This document shows positions 10,719 through 22,316 of a DNA stretch of 64,000 nt, piece by piece. The stretch's first letter is position 1. Every line of letters begins with the position of its first letter. The position numbers and the translations under genes were made by a program. The stretch comes from Linepithema humile (Eukaryota; Arthropoda; Insecta; Hymenoptera; Formicidae), in assembly GCF_040581485.1 (NCBI RefSeq), contig NC_090130.1:1674001-1738000 (forward strand), read 5' to 3'. The notes under the pieces are model-generated. The model searched no databases. It had not been told where the DNA came from and worked only from the letters and a program-made list of their open reading frames with translations.

Positions 10719-13600
10719 TGTTTATTAACCAATTTTAACAAACGTTAACAAACATTGAAAATACGAGTGTCAAAAAACACTGCTTTTCAGTCTCACCTTT
10801 GTAATCATTTCGAGATTACGGGAAAGAGTAAAAGTTTTGTCAAAGGAAAAGGTGTCAGATTGTCGGGATTATATGTTTCTTTTGAGATAAATGAAAGCGA
10901 GTAATGTGCATTGTCACGATTTAGATGATGGAACTGAAAAAAATAGAACGCAGACGAAACGCTTCTGTCTGGCGGGTGCGAGACGGAACTTCCGCGGTTG
11001 AACCGGATTCTTGCGCTTTCGGAATTTATGCACAGTGGTTGGTTGCCGGGAAAGTGATTTTCTCGCGATGCGCAGAGCCCGCAAATGCAGAAAGCGGCGA
11101 GACTTTTGCATTGTTCCGTCCGTGTGTGTCTGGGAATAGATTTACCGCGTGATGTTGTTGTATCTTGTAAAAACTAGAACAAAACTTTGTAGCAACAATT
11201 TGAAAAACAAAGTACAAATCAAGATAAACAACTTTTTTGAATGAATGTTATATGTATAATGCATATTTCTCTAATAAATCAATTAATAGAAATTGAGTGA
11301 ACTGAAATACGATTCGCTTGCATTCACTTAAGTAAGATTGAACTTAAATATATACAATATTCTTTGGAAGATAAATCTATAAATTACGAAAATAGAGCAT
11401 TGTTGCTAAACTTTCAATAGTTTTTTTATACCTAATTAATTTATATATGTATATATATATTTACATTGCAATGTTTAATATGTTATTCATAATTTCATTT
11501 TCTTTCTGAAATTTATCTTTTATTTAAAATTGTTGTCACTTAAAAACACATATATCACAGCTCAGTACATACATATTGTGAAATGCAAGTCAAATAAGCT
11601 TGTTTTCCAATAAAAAAAGCATACATGCAAAATATTAATACTAGCAAGTTGTGAAACGTGTCTTAGTTCACGTCGTATCATTATGACACGGATAACGCGT
11701 AAAAATAGAAAGATGCAAATGCAATTGTGCTTTTACCGGTATAAAAAGACGGGCCAACTTTTTTATCTCTCTCCCAGTCGTTGCTTTAATATTGAAATAC
11801 TTTGAAGAAAAAAAGAAATGCGTTTTTGCCTTGTATTTCATTCGTGTCTTTGTTGGCGGACAGCTTTTCATAAATTAACTTCCACAGTACATATCTTAAT
11901 TTCTAAAAGCACGTATTACGTTTTAATCTCGCTAGATTCGTAATCCTTTGAAAACTTTAATCGCACCTTTGTTCGCTTTGTCCATATTTCTATAATAATT
12001 TACAAAATATCCTAATCTCTTCGACAAATTTTTGATTAATTTCTTTCTTAAATTGTCTATTAATTCAATTTCGTAATTTTTGGGAGTATGTGTTCTGTAC
12101 AAATAAGTTACAAATTTTATTTAAAAAAACATGAAAAATTAAAAAAATTTTTTTGCAATAATTTTTACTAGATTTTATGCAACTGTTATCACTGCTCCAC
12201 AATCAAATTTGGTAAAAATGTCGTAAATGCAAATAAGAAAGTAGATATTTAGTAAAGTTTCTACAGATACTTGGACTTTAATGTGAAATCGATGCTCTCG
12301 TTTCCTGTATTACCTATTTTGTGATTTTATCTTTTTTCTTATTTATATCGCGTTATTCTGTCATAAGATAAGCGCGCGATTATCCTAGATAGCTGTTTTT
12401 CGCAACTCAAATAGCAAAGAGAATCACGAACGTGTAACAAGTGTTAGGATTATTCTTGTTCTTGAAATAACATAGCAGTGTTACTTATTGTTAGCAAGAG
12501 AGTAGCAAAGAAAAATCTAGGGAAACGCTTCGTAGGCGTTCCAGCATTTTCACAAATGCACCGGATGCAGTTTAATGCAAACGGCAACCCCCGAGCGACG
12601 CGAATAAGGTCGCGTCTTTGTTCTTTTTGCGCATTTTGTACGGAATATTGCGCGAGGAGCACGTGTGACGGTTTTGTGCCACCTGGGAATCATCGAGTTT
12701 GCTTTCTAGTTATATCGATGTTCCCATCGTGTATTTGTTTCTACAGTCTTTGACCACTGCAATTAATGCTGTGAAATATCGTTGGACATATCGGTAATCG
12801 ATACATAAGTTAAAGTCGAGATAAATGCGGAAATTTTAACAGGCGAGAAAGAAATGGTGTTAAAACAAGATTGCAGCAAGAGTTGAAAGAAACGTACGCA
12901 ACGAAAATAAATTGGTTACGCAAAGTTCGATAGAGTTAATTATACTTTTTTACAGCGTCTAAGAATTGGAAATTACGTTAAAAGCTTTCAATCGGCGCGA
13001 ATGTATTCACTCTTCTGCGTCTCATTACACATTCTGAACGACCTAATTTCGCCTCTACTCGCCGCAATCGAGCTGCATGGCTACTCTCTTGAGAGTATTG
13101 CGTCGCCTCCCTCCGTTTTTCTTTTCGAAGTAAAGTTTTTTCTTGCTTCTGAATTTTCACGGCTTTTGAATTCGGATATTTTCTGTACCGCTCCCCCCAA
13201 AAACTTTCCGCTGTGGAAAACTCGAAATGCGGCTTGGAATTTGGCGATATTTATTCCTACGTGGACAATGTATGGCGAGTGAGGGATCCTTTCGCCGAAG
13301 GATTCGAATCAATTCGATTTTCCACATTTGAAAGTCGAATCTTCGCGAGAAACCGCGCAAGTGTTCGCTACGTTTCTATCGCGCGGACAATACACTCCGC
13401 CGGGATCGTCGACTCGCTCCCGTGGATTTGAGAGTTGACACGCGGCGGGAAGGGGATAAAACTCCTTGGTAAATGAGCTTTTCGTTCTATTCCACCCTCG
13501 GGCATGGTGGACACGTGTGAAGGCGTCTAAACGCATTGCAAGAAGGAGATAAACCGTAGACGTGCTTAATTCAGCCGTCGGTATATTAATGCGCGAAAGT
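10719..13600. other. Non-coding stretch, no gene recognised
   Basis: Mostly AT-rich. A CpG-rich patch at about 10920-11150 carries a 75-codon open frame on + and overlapping open frames on -, with no recognisable protein features. Further patches with higher GC at 12480-12700 and 12990-13560 also give short open frames on both strands, which is what base composition alone would produce. Confidence 0.5.
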
Positions 13601-13625
13601 AAACGTGAGGAACTGACGACAGGAA

Positions 13626-13627
<2 letters not shown>

Positions 13628-13695
<68 letters not shown>

Positions 13696-13732
13696 CGAGA
13701 GAGAAAGAGAGAGAAGGGGAGAGAAGGGGAGA
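13628..13732. repeat. (GA)n low-complexity tract
   Basis: About 100 bp of almost pure GA/GAA repeat on the + strand, ending in repeats of GGGGAGAGAA type. The surrounding 13600-13900 is also purine-rich. The minus strand reads as artificial Ser-Leu repeat ORFs. Such tracts can bind GAGA-type factors in insects; that is inference here. Confidence 0.9.
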
Positions 13733-14818
13733 ATATAGGCCGATGAGGTCCGGAGAGAGAAGGAGCGAAGTTTGAAAGCTTTCAGTTCTTGCCTCCTGTT
13801 TCTCTCGCGTAAATGAAAAAATAGTTGGCAGAGCATCGTCGAGGTCGGACGATGAAAAATAGAAGGAAGGGAGAGCATGGGTGATGGAACAACGTGGAAA
13901 CCATTTTTTGTCCTTCATTTCTCACTCCTTCCTTCCCTTGCGCCGCTGTGTATACCGCCGTGTCAACCTTCACTGACGATGAACAATCTTATTTGGCGCG
14001 CGATGCCATTGCCGGCATAAAGCTGGTATGAAATTCGGCCGACGGGGCCAACAAGCATTTTCAAAAATATTCCTCGTTCACTTAGATTTTAGAATATTTT
14101 ACATTGTGTTTGAAATTTATTTGCTCTTGCGAAAGCCAAAAAAAAAAGTTTTCTCCCAAATTTTTTCTATTGAACCGCGCGCTCGCACTTTCCATTGGGT
14201 CTCAGAAAACATGTGAAACTTTTTAGAGAAACCTTCCTCGAAATGTTACGTTCCTTTCTACCGTCTGCAACATTTCAAATAACTTATTTCTTATTTTCTA
14301 AGAAACCCAAAGAAAGTTTTTCCCTTATTGGACCCGTCCAAGAGGATTACGCTAACAATAATTTCTCCATTGTAGTGCGATATATAATTTCTCCCTAAAA
14401 TGGTGCAGTAAATTAATAGCATTTCTTCACAAAAATTGAAAAGTGATATTCTTCTTCACATCTCATAACATTTACATTGCCTAGAGAATGACGTTTTCAT
14501 TCAGGCAGTAAAATCCAATGTTATTATCATGCGCTCATTTAACAAAGCTTCCACCTTTATGTGCAATGTGTGAGATGCGAGAAGACGCGCTAGGTTCATC
14601 GTACCGACAAGATCCAAAGATGCGCGATAAGCACGCGTCTCCCTCCGGCAGCTTATAGTGTTTATGCTAATAGCAATGTCCTTATCACATGCTTTTATCT
14701 TGCGATAAGAGAGAAATTTATCCCGCTGGCGAGCAAAATTTGCATAAGCATGTTTATCAACATTAATACATGCATTAATCCGCATTAATAATTATTTTTT
14801 ATTGACTAATTATATTAG
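13733..14818. other. Non-coding stretch
   Basis: Purine-rich to about 13900, then AT-rich. Only short open frames on either strand and no recognisable gene or RNA. Confidence 0.45.
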
Positions 14819-15295
14819 TCTTTTGACACTTGCAATACCAACCAAAGTGCGGGTTTCGCTGGTATTTTTTATAATGTTGGACATACAGATTTTGAATCTG
14901 CATTCGGTTCCGCGCAGCCCAATCAGGTAATGTACAATATAAGAATAGCATATAAAAAGCAAATAAAAAATAAAATTATTTTTTGGCTTTATTTATAGAG
15001 CATTGGATTGTGCAATCAGAACAAATCTGTTAATGTACCGTGAATATTGACTAGTACTGGTTTTGGTTAACCGGCGCTACAAATAATACCACTACACCAT
15101 TATTCGGAAACAAAACAACCACTACTGGCTTCGGAACACATCTACGTTTGGTGCAGTCATGCCTTCCATGTTCGGAACTAACACTGGTTTTAGTTCGACT
15201 CCGATACTGGATTCTCATTGTTTAACTCGTTATTTAAACTGGGCAACTATCAGGATTTTCTTTTGAAACTATACCTGCATCTTTCACTGCACTTG
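14819..15295 (+). pseudogene. Decayed FG-repeat nucleoporin (Nup98-like) gene fragment with a retained intron
   Basis: An open segment 14819-14926 reads ...TNQSAGFAG... and ...ESAFGSAQPNQ. It ends in a normal donor (CAG|GTAATG) and is followed by a 72-bp AT-rich intron-like stretch to TTTATAG at 14998. The next block, 14999-15295, reads in shifting frames as SIGLCNQNK, TGFG, TTTPLFGNKTTTTGFGT, STFGAVMPSMFGTNTGF, then SGFSF. These are the GLFG/FG repeats of nuclear-pore proteins such as Nup98. A stop codon ends the first frame after SVNVP, and at least three frameshifts are needed to follow the repeats, so it cannot encode a working protein. The retained intron means it came from a DNA-level copy, not a retrotransposed mRNA. 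No other part of the gene was recognised nearby. Confidence 0.7.
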
Positions 15296-18200
15296 GTAAT
15301 TATTCTTGAATTAATACCTAGCTTCTTTAGTATCATTAGTACACATATGCATTAAGTGGAAAAAAAAATTTTTTAAAGCATGGATAACAGCTCTGGTTTA
15401 CAAACTCACATTTCTTAGCCGACCTCACATAGCGGACACAAATTTTAAAAATTTATTTAAAATTTTAAAAAGGTCATTATATCTAAAACTGGTATCAGAA
15501 TATTGAAATTGAAGAAAATATATTATTTTATAAACATTACGAAATAAAATTATCGTATTTTGAATTTTTTATTTAGTACATTGAAATTGTCAATAATGAT
15601 TTCTTAATTAATTTTTTAATCATATTTTATTTGAGGTTTTCTATTTTTTATTTTATAAATTTTTTAATTTTTAGGTTAAAAATTTCTAAAATTTCTTGGA
15701 AAATTTTATATAAAATTTATTGGCGCAATTTGTTCACATGTGCAGTTTTCAATATATATAAACGACCGATTATTATTTAACATCGCGCGATATTAAATCG
15801 CCTGTTTGCAGTAAATTCTTTTTCGCAGTATCGACAAAATAATAATAATAAAAATAATCAGAAAAATATGTAATATTTAATAATCACAATATTATCATTA
15901 TTATCTAATATGTAGTAAAATTTCTATAATTTTTTAAATAACTTTTCTAAATTTCTTTTTTATATAAGTTTATATAATAATCAATATTTCATTATATTAA
16001 TTTTTTTTCTTTCGAACAATAATAAGTCAGGACAATGTAAAAGAAATGTATACATAAAATTGAAAGGCTTCTGAATTCTTTCAAGTAGGCACGCCTAAAA
16101 ATGTTGAATTGAATTCGTTGCCAAGGTAGCATGGTGCCATTATTAATTTACCAGGATCAAAGGCGGTGTCACACGACGGCTAATTAGCCCCACGCGACGT
16201 GGTGGCAGGGATATGTAGAAGCGCAGGTCGAATGTATCTCTATGAAAGGCCTGCGCGAAAATTCAATTACGGACTGGTCTGTCGCCGACGGGCTGACAGT
16301 CGAAAGCAGAACGCGATAATAATTGGCGAAACTTGTAACTGAGAATTTGGCATAAATCGTAAATGTTCCAAATTCGCGATGCAAAGAGATAGAAATAATT
16401 TGTGGAATTTGTTATTTAACTTAAAGCGACTGAAGAGTTCTGAAATTTTTATTTTAACTTTTGTACCATTTGGACTCGACACGGTAGCGTTTCATAACGG
16501 TAAAACTGTGTTTACAATTGTGAAGGAAGAAAAAGTATATTCGTCGTATTGAATATTGAGTGCAAAAAAGGATAAAATCGTTCATGCCTTTATAATGCAT
16601 TTTTCTCAAACTGATGCCAACATCGCTCTCATCTCGACTATCGTTGTTATATCGCTATATTAATAAAACGTAGAGTATATAGCGGAAAAAAAGAGTATTT
16701 CTATCTCTCGATACCGAGTACCGTTTTTATCTGGAACGACGTCACCATCGTGCTAGCAAAAGCAGAAAGACCTATCGTCACAACGTGCCAACGGCGAAAC
16801 AATCACGAATTTGTTCTCTGCGTCTCTATCTTTCTTTTTATCGATTCGGTCGTCTCATTCCACCGGAAATTACAAGGTGGCAGTCCGCCGATTCCTTCTA
16901 TTTCCGGTCGAGATGTGGCGCGTCGCGTTGGTGAAAATTCGCTTCGAGGTATTCGCGGATAAACCATCGTGCAGAAGTAAAGAAAGCGATAATGAGGTGA
17001 TCGTTTTTGTTGCAACGAGGAAATTCGACCCTTATGTCCTTTCCAAAAAGAACAAATATAAGTCTTAAAATGCTTTTTAATGTTTCAATTTCGAGTTATA
17101 AACTAGATATTTCATTGATTATTTAATAAAATTTATATTTATCTATTAAAATATCAATTAACTTGCATCTTTTAGATAGAAGATTTTACAAATTTTTTTA
17201 CAATTTTCTTACAAAATAAATATGATTTTTATTACGATAAGCATTAAGTAAATATAAAATTTGTGAAAAATAATAAGCAGCTGTAATCATAATGATTAAG
17301 ATTCTGATTTTTGTTATCTCTTCTACAAAATAAAATATTACAATTGTATACTTACAATAAAATGTAAAATTTATTTATAAATTTTAATATGATCAAGGAC
17401 ACAGCAAAATATTTTATTAATCTTCAATAGATGTTTCATTACATTGTAATCCATTGTTCCATTGTTCGACCTTCCGCTTTTATCGATGAATGTGGGCTAA
17501 AACTGACGCAGTCGTTGCCGACATTTCGCTCTAATTGCAGACGAATTAATGTCACCGGATGAGCGAGTTCTGCCGAGCGTTGATTGGTATGCTCAGCACA
17601 TATCCTGCTTAATATCGTAACGACGATTGTCAGCATACAGTAAAGCCACGCGGGTGGAGAGGGAAATTGATTCGGTAAATATAATTAGAGCATAAATTGG
17701 CGGCTCTTCTATATCAAAAAGTCGATTAAAACAAATTTGAACGCGAATGAGATTTCGCCCAATTTTTAAACGCGTACACGACCCGGTTATGAAACGCATC
17801 ATACGTATATTCCTCTTTGCTCTTTTATTTTTCGTTTATTTGGTTAGCTGTTATTTTTTACGTCATTGATCGAACATGTTGTCAATACGCTTTGATGAAA
17901 TTATGGATATTTGTTCAAGTTGAACAATATGTTTGCCATGATTAATTGACATGATTGACAATCTTGACATAAATGTAATAGAAAATTACCAGTAAGATGA
18001 CAGCATTGTTAGTAATCATAAGGAAATATGTATCTTTAACTGCAAAATAAATTGCGTTTTATTTTTCACACTTTTAAATTTACGAAAGTAGACAAATATT
18101 ATTACTATTATAAATCGACGTGATAAATGTCGAAGAATAAATATTTGGAGTTTTATCGTAATTTAATTCGCGTAAATGTGCATACTTGCATATTTATCCG

Positions 18201-21200
18201 CGAATGCTGTTTGTCATAGGATTTTCGAAAGAATATTGAGCTCGCGAAGACAATGCATTATTTTGCGAATGCAAACACGTCCGATTCCTTTTACGAATTT
18301 AAAGTACTCGCGAAGTGAACGGAGATCCGCCGTCGGCTCATATTAAATTCTCTTCCGTGTCGTTTGTTTACCAGGAAAAAGTTGGACCGCGTCGCCTGGC
18401 TGCTGCAACGCAGTCGCAAACGCCGGATGGGCTTTAAGGGTCACCGTGACGTCATAGGACAGATCACAGAAAGAGGGCGAAGGGATGAATAAATTACGAG
18501 GGCGCTGACACGTTGCCGAGATAGGTGGGTGAGTAGCAGCTTGAACCATTTTCGAGTGCATGCAGTCGGCCAGTTAAATGGCGAGTTTTCGTTCCGTTTT
18601 TTTCCGTTCACTCTATGCGATTGCTCGATACAGCCATTTAATCGCTATCATTCCGCGTTATTGCGCGTCTTCTCAAAAGAGAAGAAAAATAAAACTGTGC
18701 TCGCGAACTTTTAAATCCAGCATACTATCAGATCAGAATAAATCAAAATAGAAATTATCTTTCATTATTTAATTCATTAAAATGCATGGAGCTTGAAGAG
18801 AGATAAAATTCCGTATTCAGAACGCGTTGAAGAAATGAACGTGTGTGATTAATGAATAAGCGCTGGGATACGCTAAAATTGTCCGATGGCGTAAAACAAA
18901 ACACTTGTTCCACAACACGTTCGATAATTGCGAACGAAATGCATACGAAAATATACTTCTTTTGATATTTCTTTCAACTCGATAATATTTACAATTCAAT
19001 TATTTTACGTTGGTGTTTATTTTTGCAAATTATTCAATGCATTTTTAATTGGGCTTTATTACTTCACTTGTGGTGCAACTGTAAATATTCTTTGCGCATT
19101 CCACGGTTAATTTACGGACAGAAGTAATGAAAGTCATTGATGTTCGTCTCCGCCGTACACGAGAAACACGCGGCGCCAGAAACATGCGACGTCGTGGCGC
19201 CATCCTTGTTTTCCCGTAATGTTTATCCGGAAACCGAGCAGTTTCGTCTTCGTTTTATCATTGCGAGCGGATATTTTATTGGGTCATCGCGATTGCAGTT
19301 GCTATTGCCTGAAAACTGCAGTATTACGATAAAATAGATATCTCTATTATGAAAATATTTCAGTTACGTGCGGAATGGAATTAATATTTCTCTACATTAA
19401 CATTGGCAAAAATTCTCTCACAGAGGCGGAGAGGGCAAATAATCTTTTATAGAGGCGGAATAATTTGTATACTTATGCAACTATTTCACTGACAATGAGT
19501 AACATAGGATCGCGTAATGAACTTTACTTCGTTGACGTCGGATTATTTATATATAGTTCAAGTTGATTTGCGGTTCGCGTCGCGCTGCTACTGAATAAAT
19601 AGCCTAAAGTTTACTTTAATGCGTGCACATTGCAGCACGTATTGCACACAGGCATTTCCTGACCATTGCGCTAAATCACGAGTAATGCGGTCGTCGTGAC
19701 TCGCCCAGGAAGCATTACAGAAGCACTCTACGTACTGACACACAGTTTGCTCCACTGTTATACGCGGTAGCGATCGCGATTTTCAAGTGCAGGCTAACAA
19801 TAACTTGCAAATCTAATTTTTATTATCGACTGTACGATGCAATTTTTCCATTTGTCCGCACGAGGTCTCGTTTATTGGAGGATTGCAAAGTTATGAGCGG
19901 GCCCGAGGAAAAAAAAAGAGAACTTCTTCGCGCGCAAACTTCGTACCATCTTCGTTGGCATAATAATTTTCTCATATTCATATTCATAAGTACTGCATGC
20001 ATATTCACAATAAATTTCCCAGCGGAATCGCTGTACTGGAAAGTGTAAATTATTTCGTGGCAAATTGAAAGCTGTCTGCATGGATGTTCAGTAGCGAGAG
20101 CGACGTGGTCGGAACGACGCAGTCGTTTCCGTGCAGACTGTTTAAATTAGTCTGATGAGAAATTGTCAATTCCAGCTTTTCGCATATCACGACTGGACCC
20201 ACGGTTTACGGGCGACGCGAAAGTGCGGATTAAAGTTACGCTAGTTACCTAGTTATGGCATTTAATTTAGTTTAGTACGTAACTGCAATAAGGAATCGAC
20301 ACGAACGCTATACGGACACTATGTATACACACTTGATACATCTATTGCGATAAATTTTTCGAATGCACGAATGTAAAAATGTATCAAATATTGCTGTTTG
20401 TGAAAAATTATGATTTTTTAATTTTTGCTAAAAAAAAAAAAAAAATGGAGAGAAAAAGCCTTTGATATTATTCCATTTCTGGATTAACGAGCTTTCGGTA
20501 TTTGTTTTATGTCGAGCACATTTGTTACACTTTGAAAACGAATGATGCGATAAATTTTGTTACATGCCAGGCGACATGAATCTTTCGGAAATCTCTGTTC
20601 TGATATACGTATCGCTGAATCTTGCTAGCACGTGCATGGCACTGAAGCAGATCCCTTTGCGAGAGACCGTTCACATTAAAGCCCGTAACGTATCGGACGT
20701 TTTTCTCTAAATAACTCGATTTTCCGTTCGAATAACGCGACACTCGGCGATGGGCAGGTCTGTCGAATGATCGATCATATATAAAGAATCGATTTAATCC
20801 GCACGTTGCATTTAAATTAAAGATTCATTTGTTACGCAGTTATACGAAATATCGACTTTATAATTTTATCATTTAAATTTCTTATAATTTCAAACGTGTT
20901 GAGAAATATGAACATTTTCCATTTTATTTCAATCCTTTTTCAAATTTTTCTTCTCATGAATAATAATGTATGATAAAATACGAATTTTTTATCCGTAATA
21001 AAAAATTCTTTTTATCAGTTCCTTTACTGCATAATTCTAGTTCCTTTATATATTTGATATCAAATGCATATATATATATATAATATTTGTTTCATTATTA
21101 ATAAAACTAAGCCGATTTCTCGAAGGAGATTTGTTGTTTGAAGGCACGTACGATATTGCTGTCGAAAATTCGCACGTTCGATCGGAATTGCAAGTAGTTC

Positions 21201-21230
21201 TACGATAAGTCCCCAGGATTCAATAAATTG
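15296..21230. other. Non-coding stretch between pseudogene and CpG-rich promoter block
   Basis: Alternates between very AT-rich DNA (15300-16080, 17060-17450, 20780-21100) and CpG-richer patches (16140-17040, 18200-18700, 19130-20300, 20500-20760). Open frames are short and overlap on both strands. It holds a perfect CRE octamer at 18447, a poly(A) run at about 20430-20444 and a short AT repeat near 21069. No gene is recognised. Confidence 0.45.
18447..18454. promoter_or_regulatory. Perfect CRE-like octamer TGACGTCA
   Basis: Palindromic CREB/ATF site within GGGTCACCGTGACGTCAT, in a CpG-rich patch (18330-18600). The same patch holds the short palindrome GTCACCGTGAC. A match of this length is expected about once in 65 kb by chance, so function rests only on the CpG-rich setting. 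Confidence 0.25.
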
Positions 21231-22115
21231 GGTCTCTTTCCATCCACGATTGACATTCGGACGCATCGTCCGTCTTTTTCCCGCCCACTTCGCCACACCA
21301 ATCGCGCTGTCGTCGTTTGTCTTTGTCGTTCGCGTTGACCAGGCTACCACTACTCACTCGTTCACCCCTGTCGAAGCTGAGTTTCCTCTCCCTCCCTTCC
21401 TCCCACAAGTGGAGCGAGCACGGTCGGCGAATCGGGTCCAGCGTCCACGTTTCTTACTGTTGGGGGTTGTTGGAGGGTGCGAAATTTTCCAAGACAGTAC
21501 GCGTGTGTAAGAGAGAAGCACGAGATAACGGGGCAGGGAGAGGCGAGGCAGAGATCGAAGAGAGATTTAGGTGGGAGCAAAACGACATGGCTTGAAGAGA
21601 GAAGAGACGAGAGCGACGTTCCAGAATCGCGCGCGCGACGGAGACGGCATGAATGAGATGACTGAGTCACGAGGTGCGGAGCGGAAGAACGAGAGGTATC
21701 GGTTTGTCGTAGAGAAAGAGAGGAAAAATAATAGAGGAAGAGAGGTCTATCTACAGCAAAGAAAGGATACATTAGTGCGGAATGCAAAAGAGAGGAACGT
21801 GCAGAAATGCGAGTGAAAAGGGAAGTTGGACTGACGTAAGAGCAATGAGGAGAGCCGAGACTACGCGCGAAGGATAAAGCGGGATGAAGAATAAAGGAGA
21901 AGCTACGTGGAAGTGCGAGGAGGATAAAAAGCTCGGAGAAGTTAAAGGAGAATTCGCGGCTGAACGGGAGAGAAAGAAAGAGAGAAAGAGAGGGAGCTTC
22001 TCGTGGATAAAAGAGGGTGCATTTTCTCGCGAAGGGTGAGAGGGACCAAGCTCAGGGTGGGGGAGCCAGCTGCCACCGCACAGCTACACCCACGGCGACG
22101 ATCGAGGCGGACCTC
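21231..22115 (+). promoter_or_regulatory. CpG-rich and purine-rich probable promoter region
   Basis: GC content rises sharply here compared with the flanks. From about 21500 to 22010 the + strand is almost entirely A and G with many GAGA and GAGAG words, a pattern common at insect promoters bound by GAGA-type factors. It leads directly into a CpG-rich segment with an initiator-like TCAGTC and a strong splice donor 200 bp later. ORFs of 80-140 codons on both strands are compositional and lack recognisable protein features. Confidence 0.5.
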
Positions 22116-22316
22116 AGTCGTCCGCGCACCCTCGAACGGTGAGGGGTAGTTGTGCTCGAAGGTAGTGAGCTAGTACCTCGTCGGCTCTCGCCGCTGCAAG
22201 CACCGGGTGCTGCGAGACACCTCGCTTGATTCAGCTGACTCCCGATCTGTGCGACGTTTCCCGCCAACGACGTCACTGTTGTCACAAGCATTCGACCCTT
22301 GGTGACCGACAAAGAG
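22116..22316 (+). other. Probable untranslated first exon of an unidentified + strand gene
   Basis: A CpG-rich segment begins at the initiator-like TCAGTC (22114-22119) and ends at a textbook donor, AAAGAG|GTGAGTAAG (GT at 22317-22318). No long open frame with a good start crosses it, so it is best read as 5' UTR. The next exon is not identified, so the intron would run into or across the following 40 kb. A weaker internal donor, GAACG|GTGAGG, lies near 22138. The true transcription start may be further upstream. Confidence 0.4.

Noticed and set aside
13309..13918. Minus-strand open frames of 189 and 110 codons
   Set aside because: They are created by the (GA)n tract read as Ser-Leu/Phe repeats; low complexity and no recognisable domain.
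17914..17930. 17-bp palindrome TTGTTCAA-G-TTGAACAA
   Set aside because: Short, AT-rich and isolated; not enough to claim a site.
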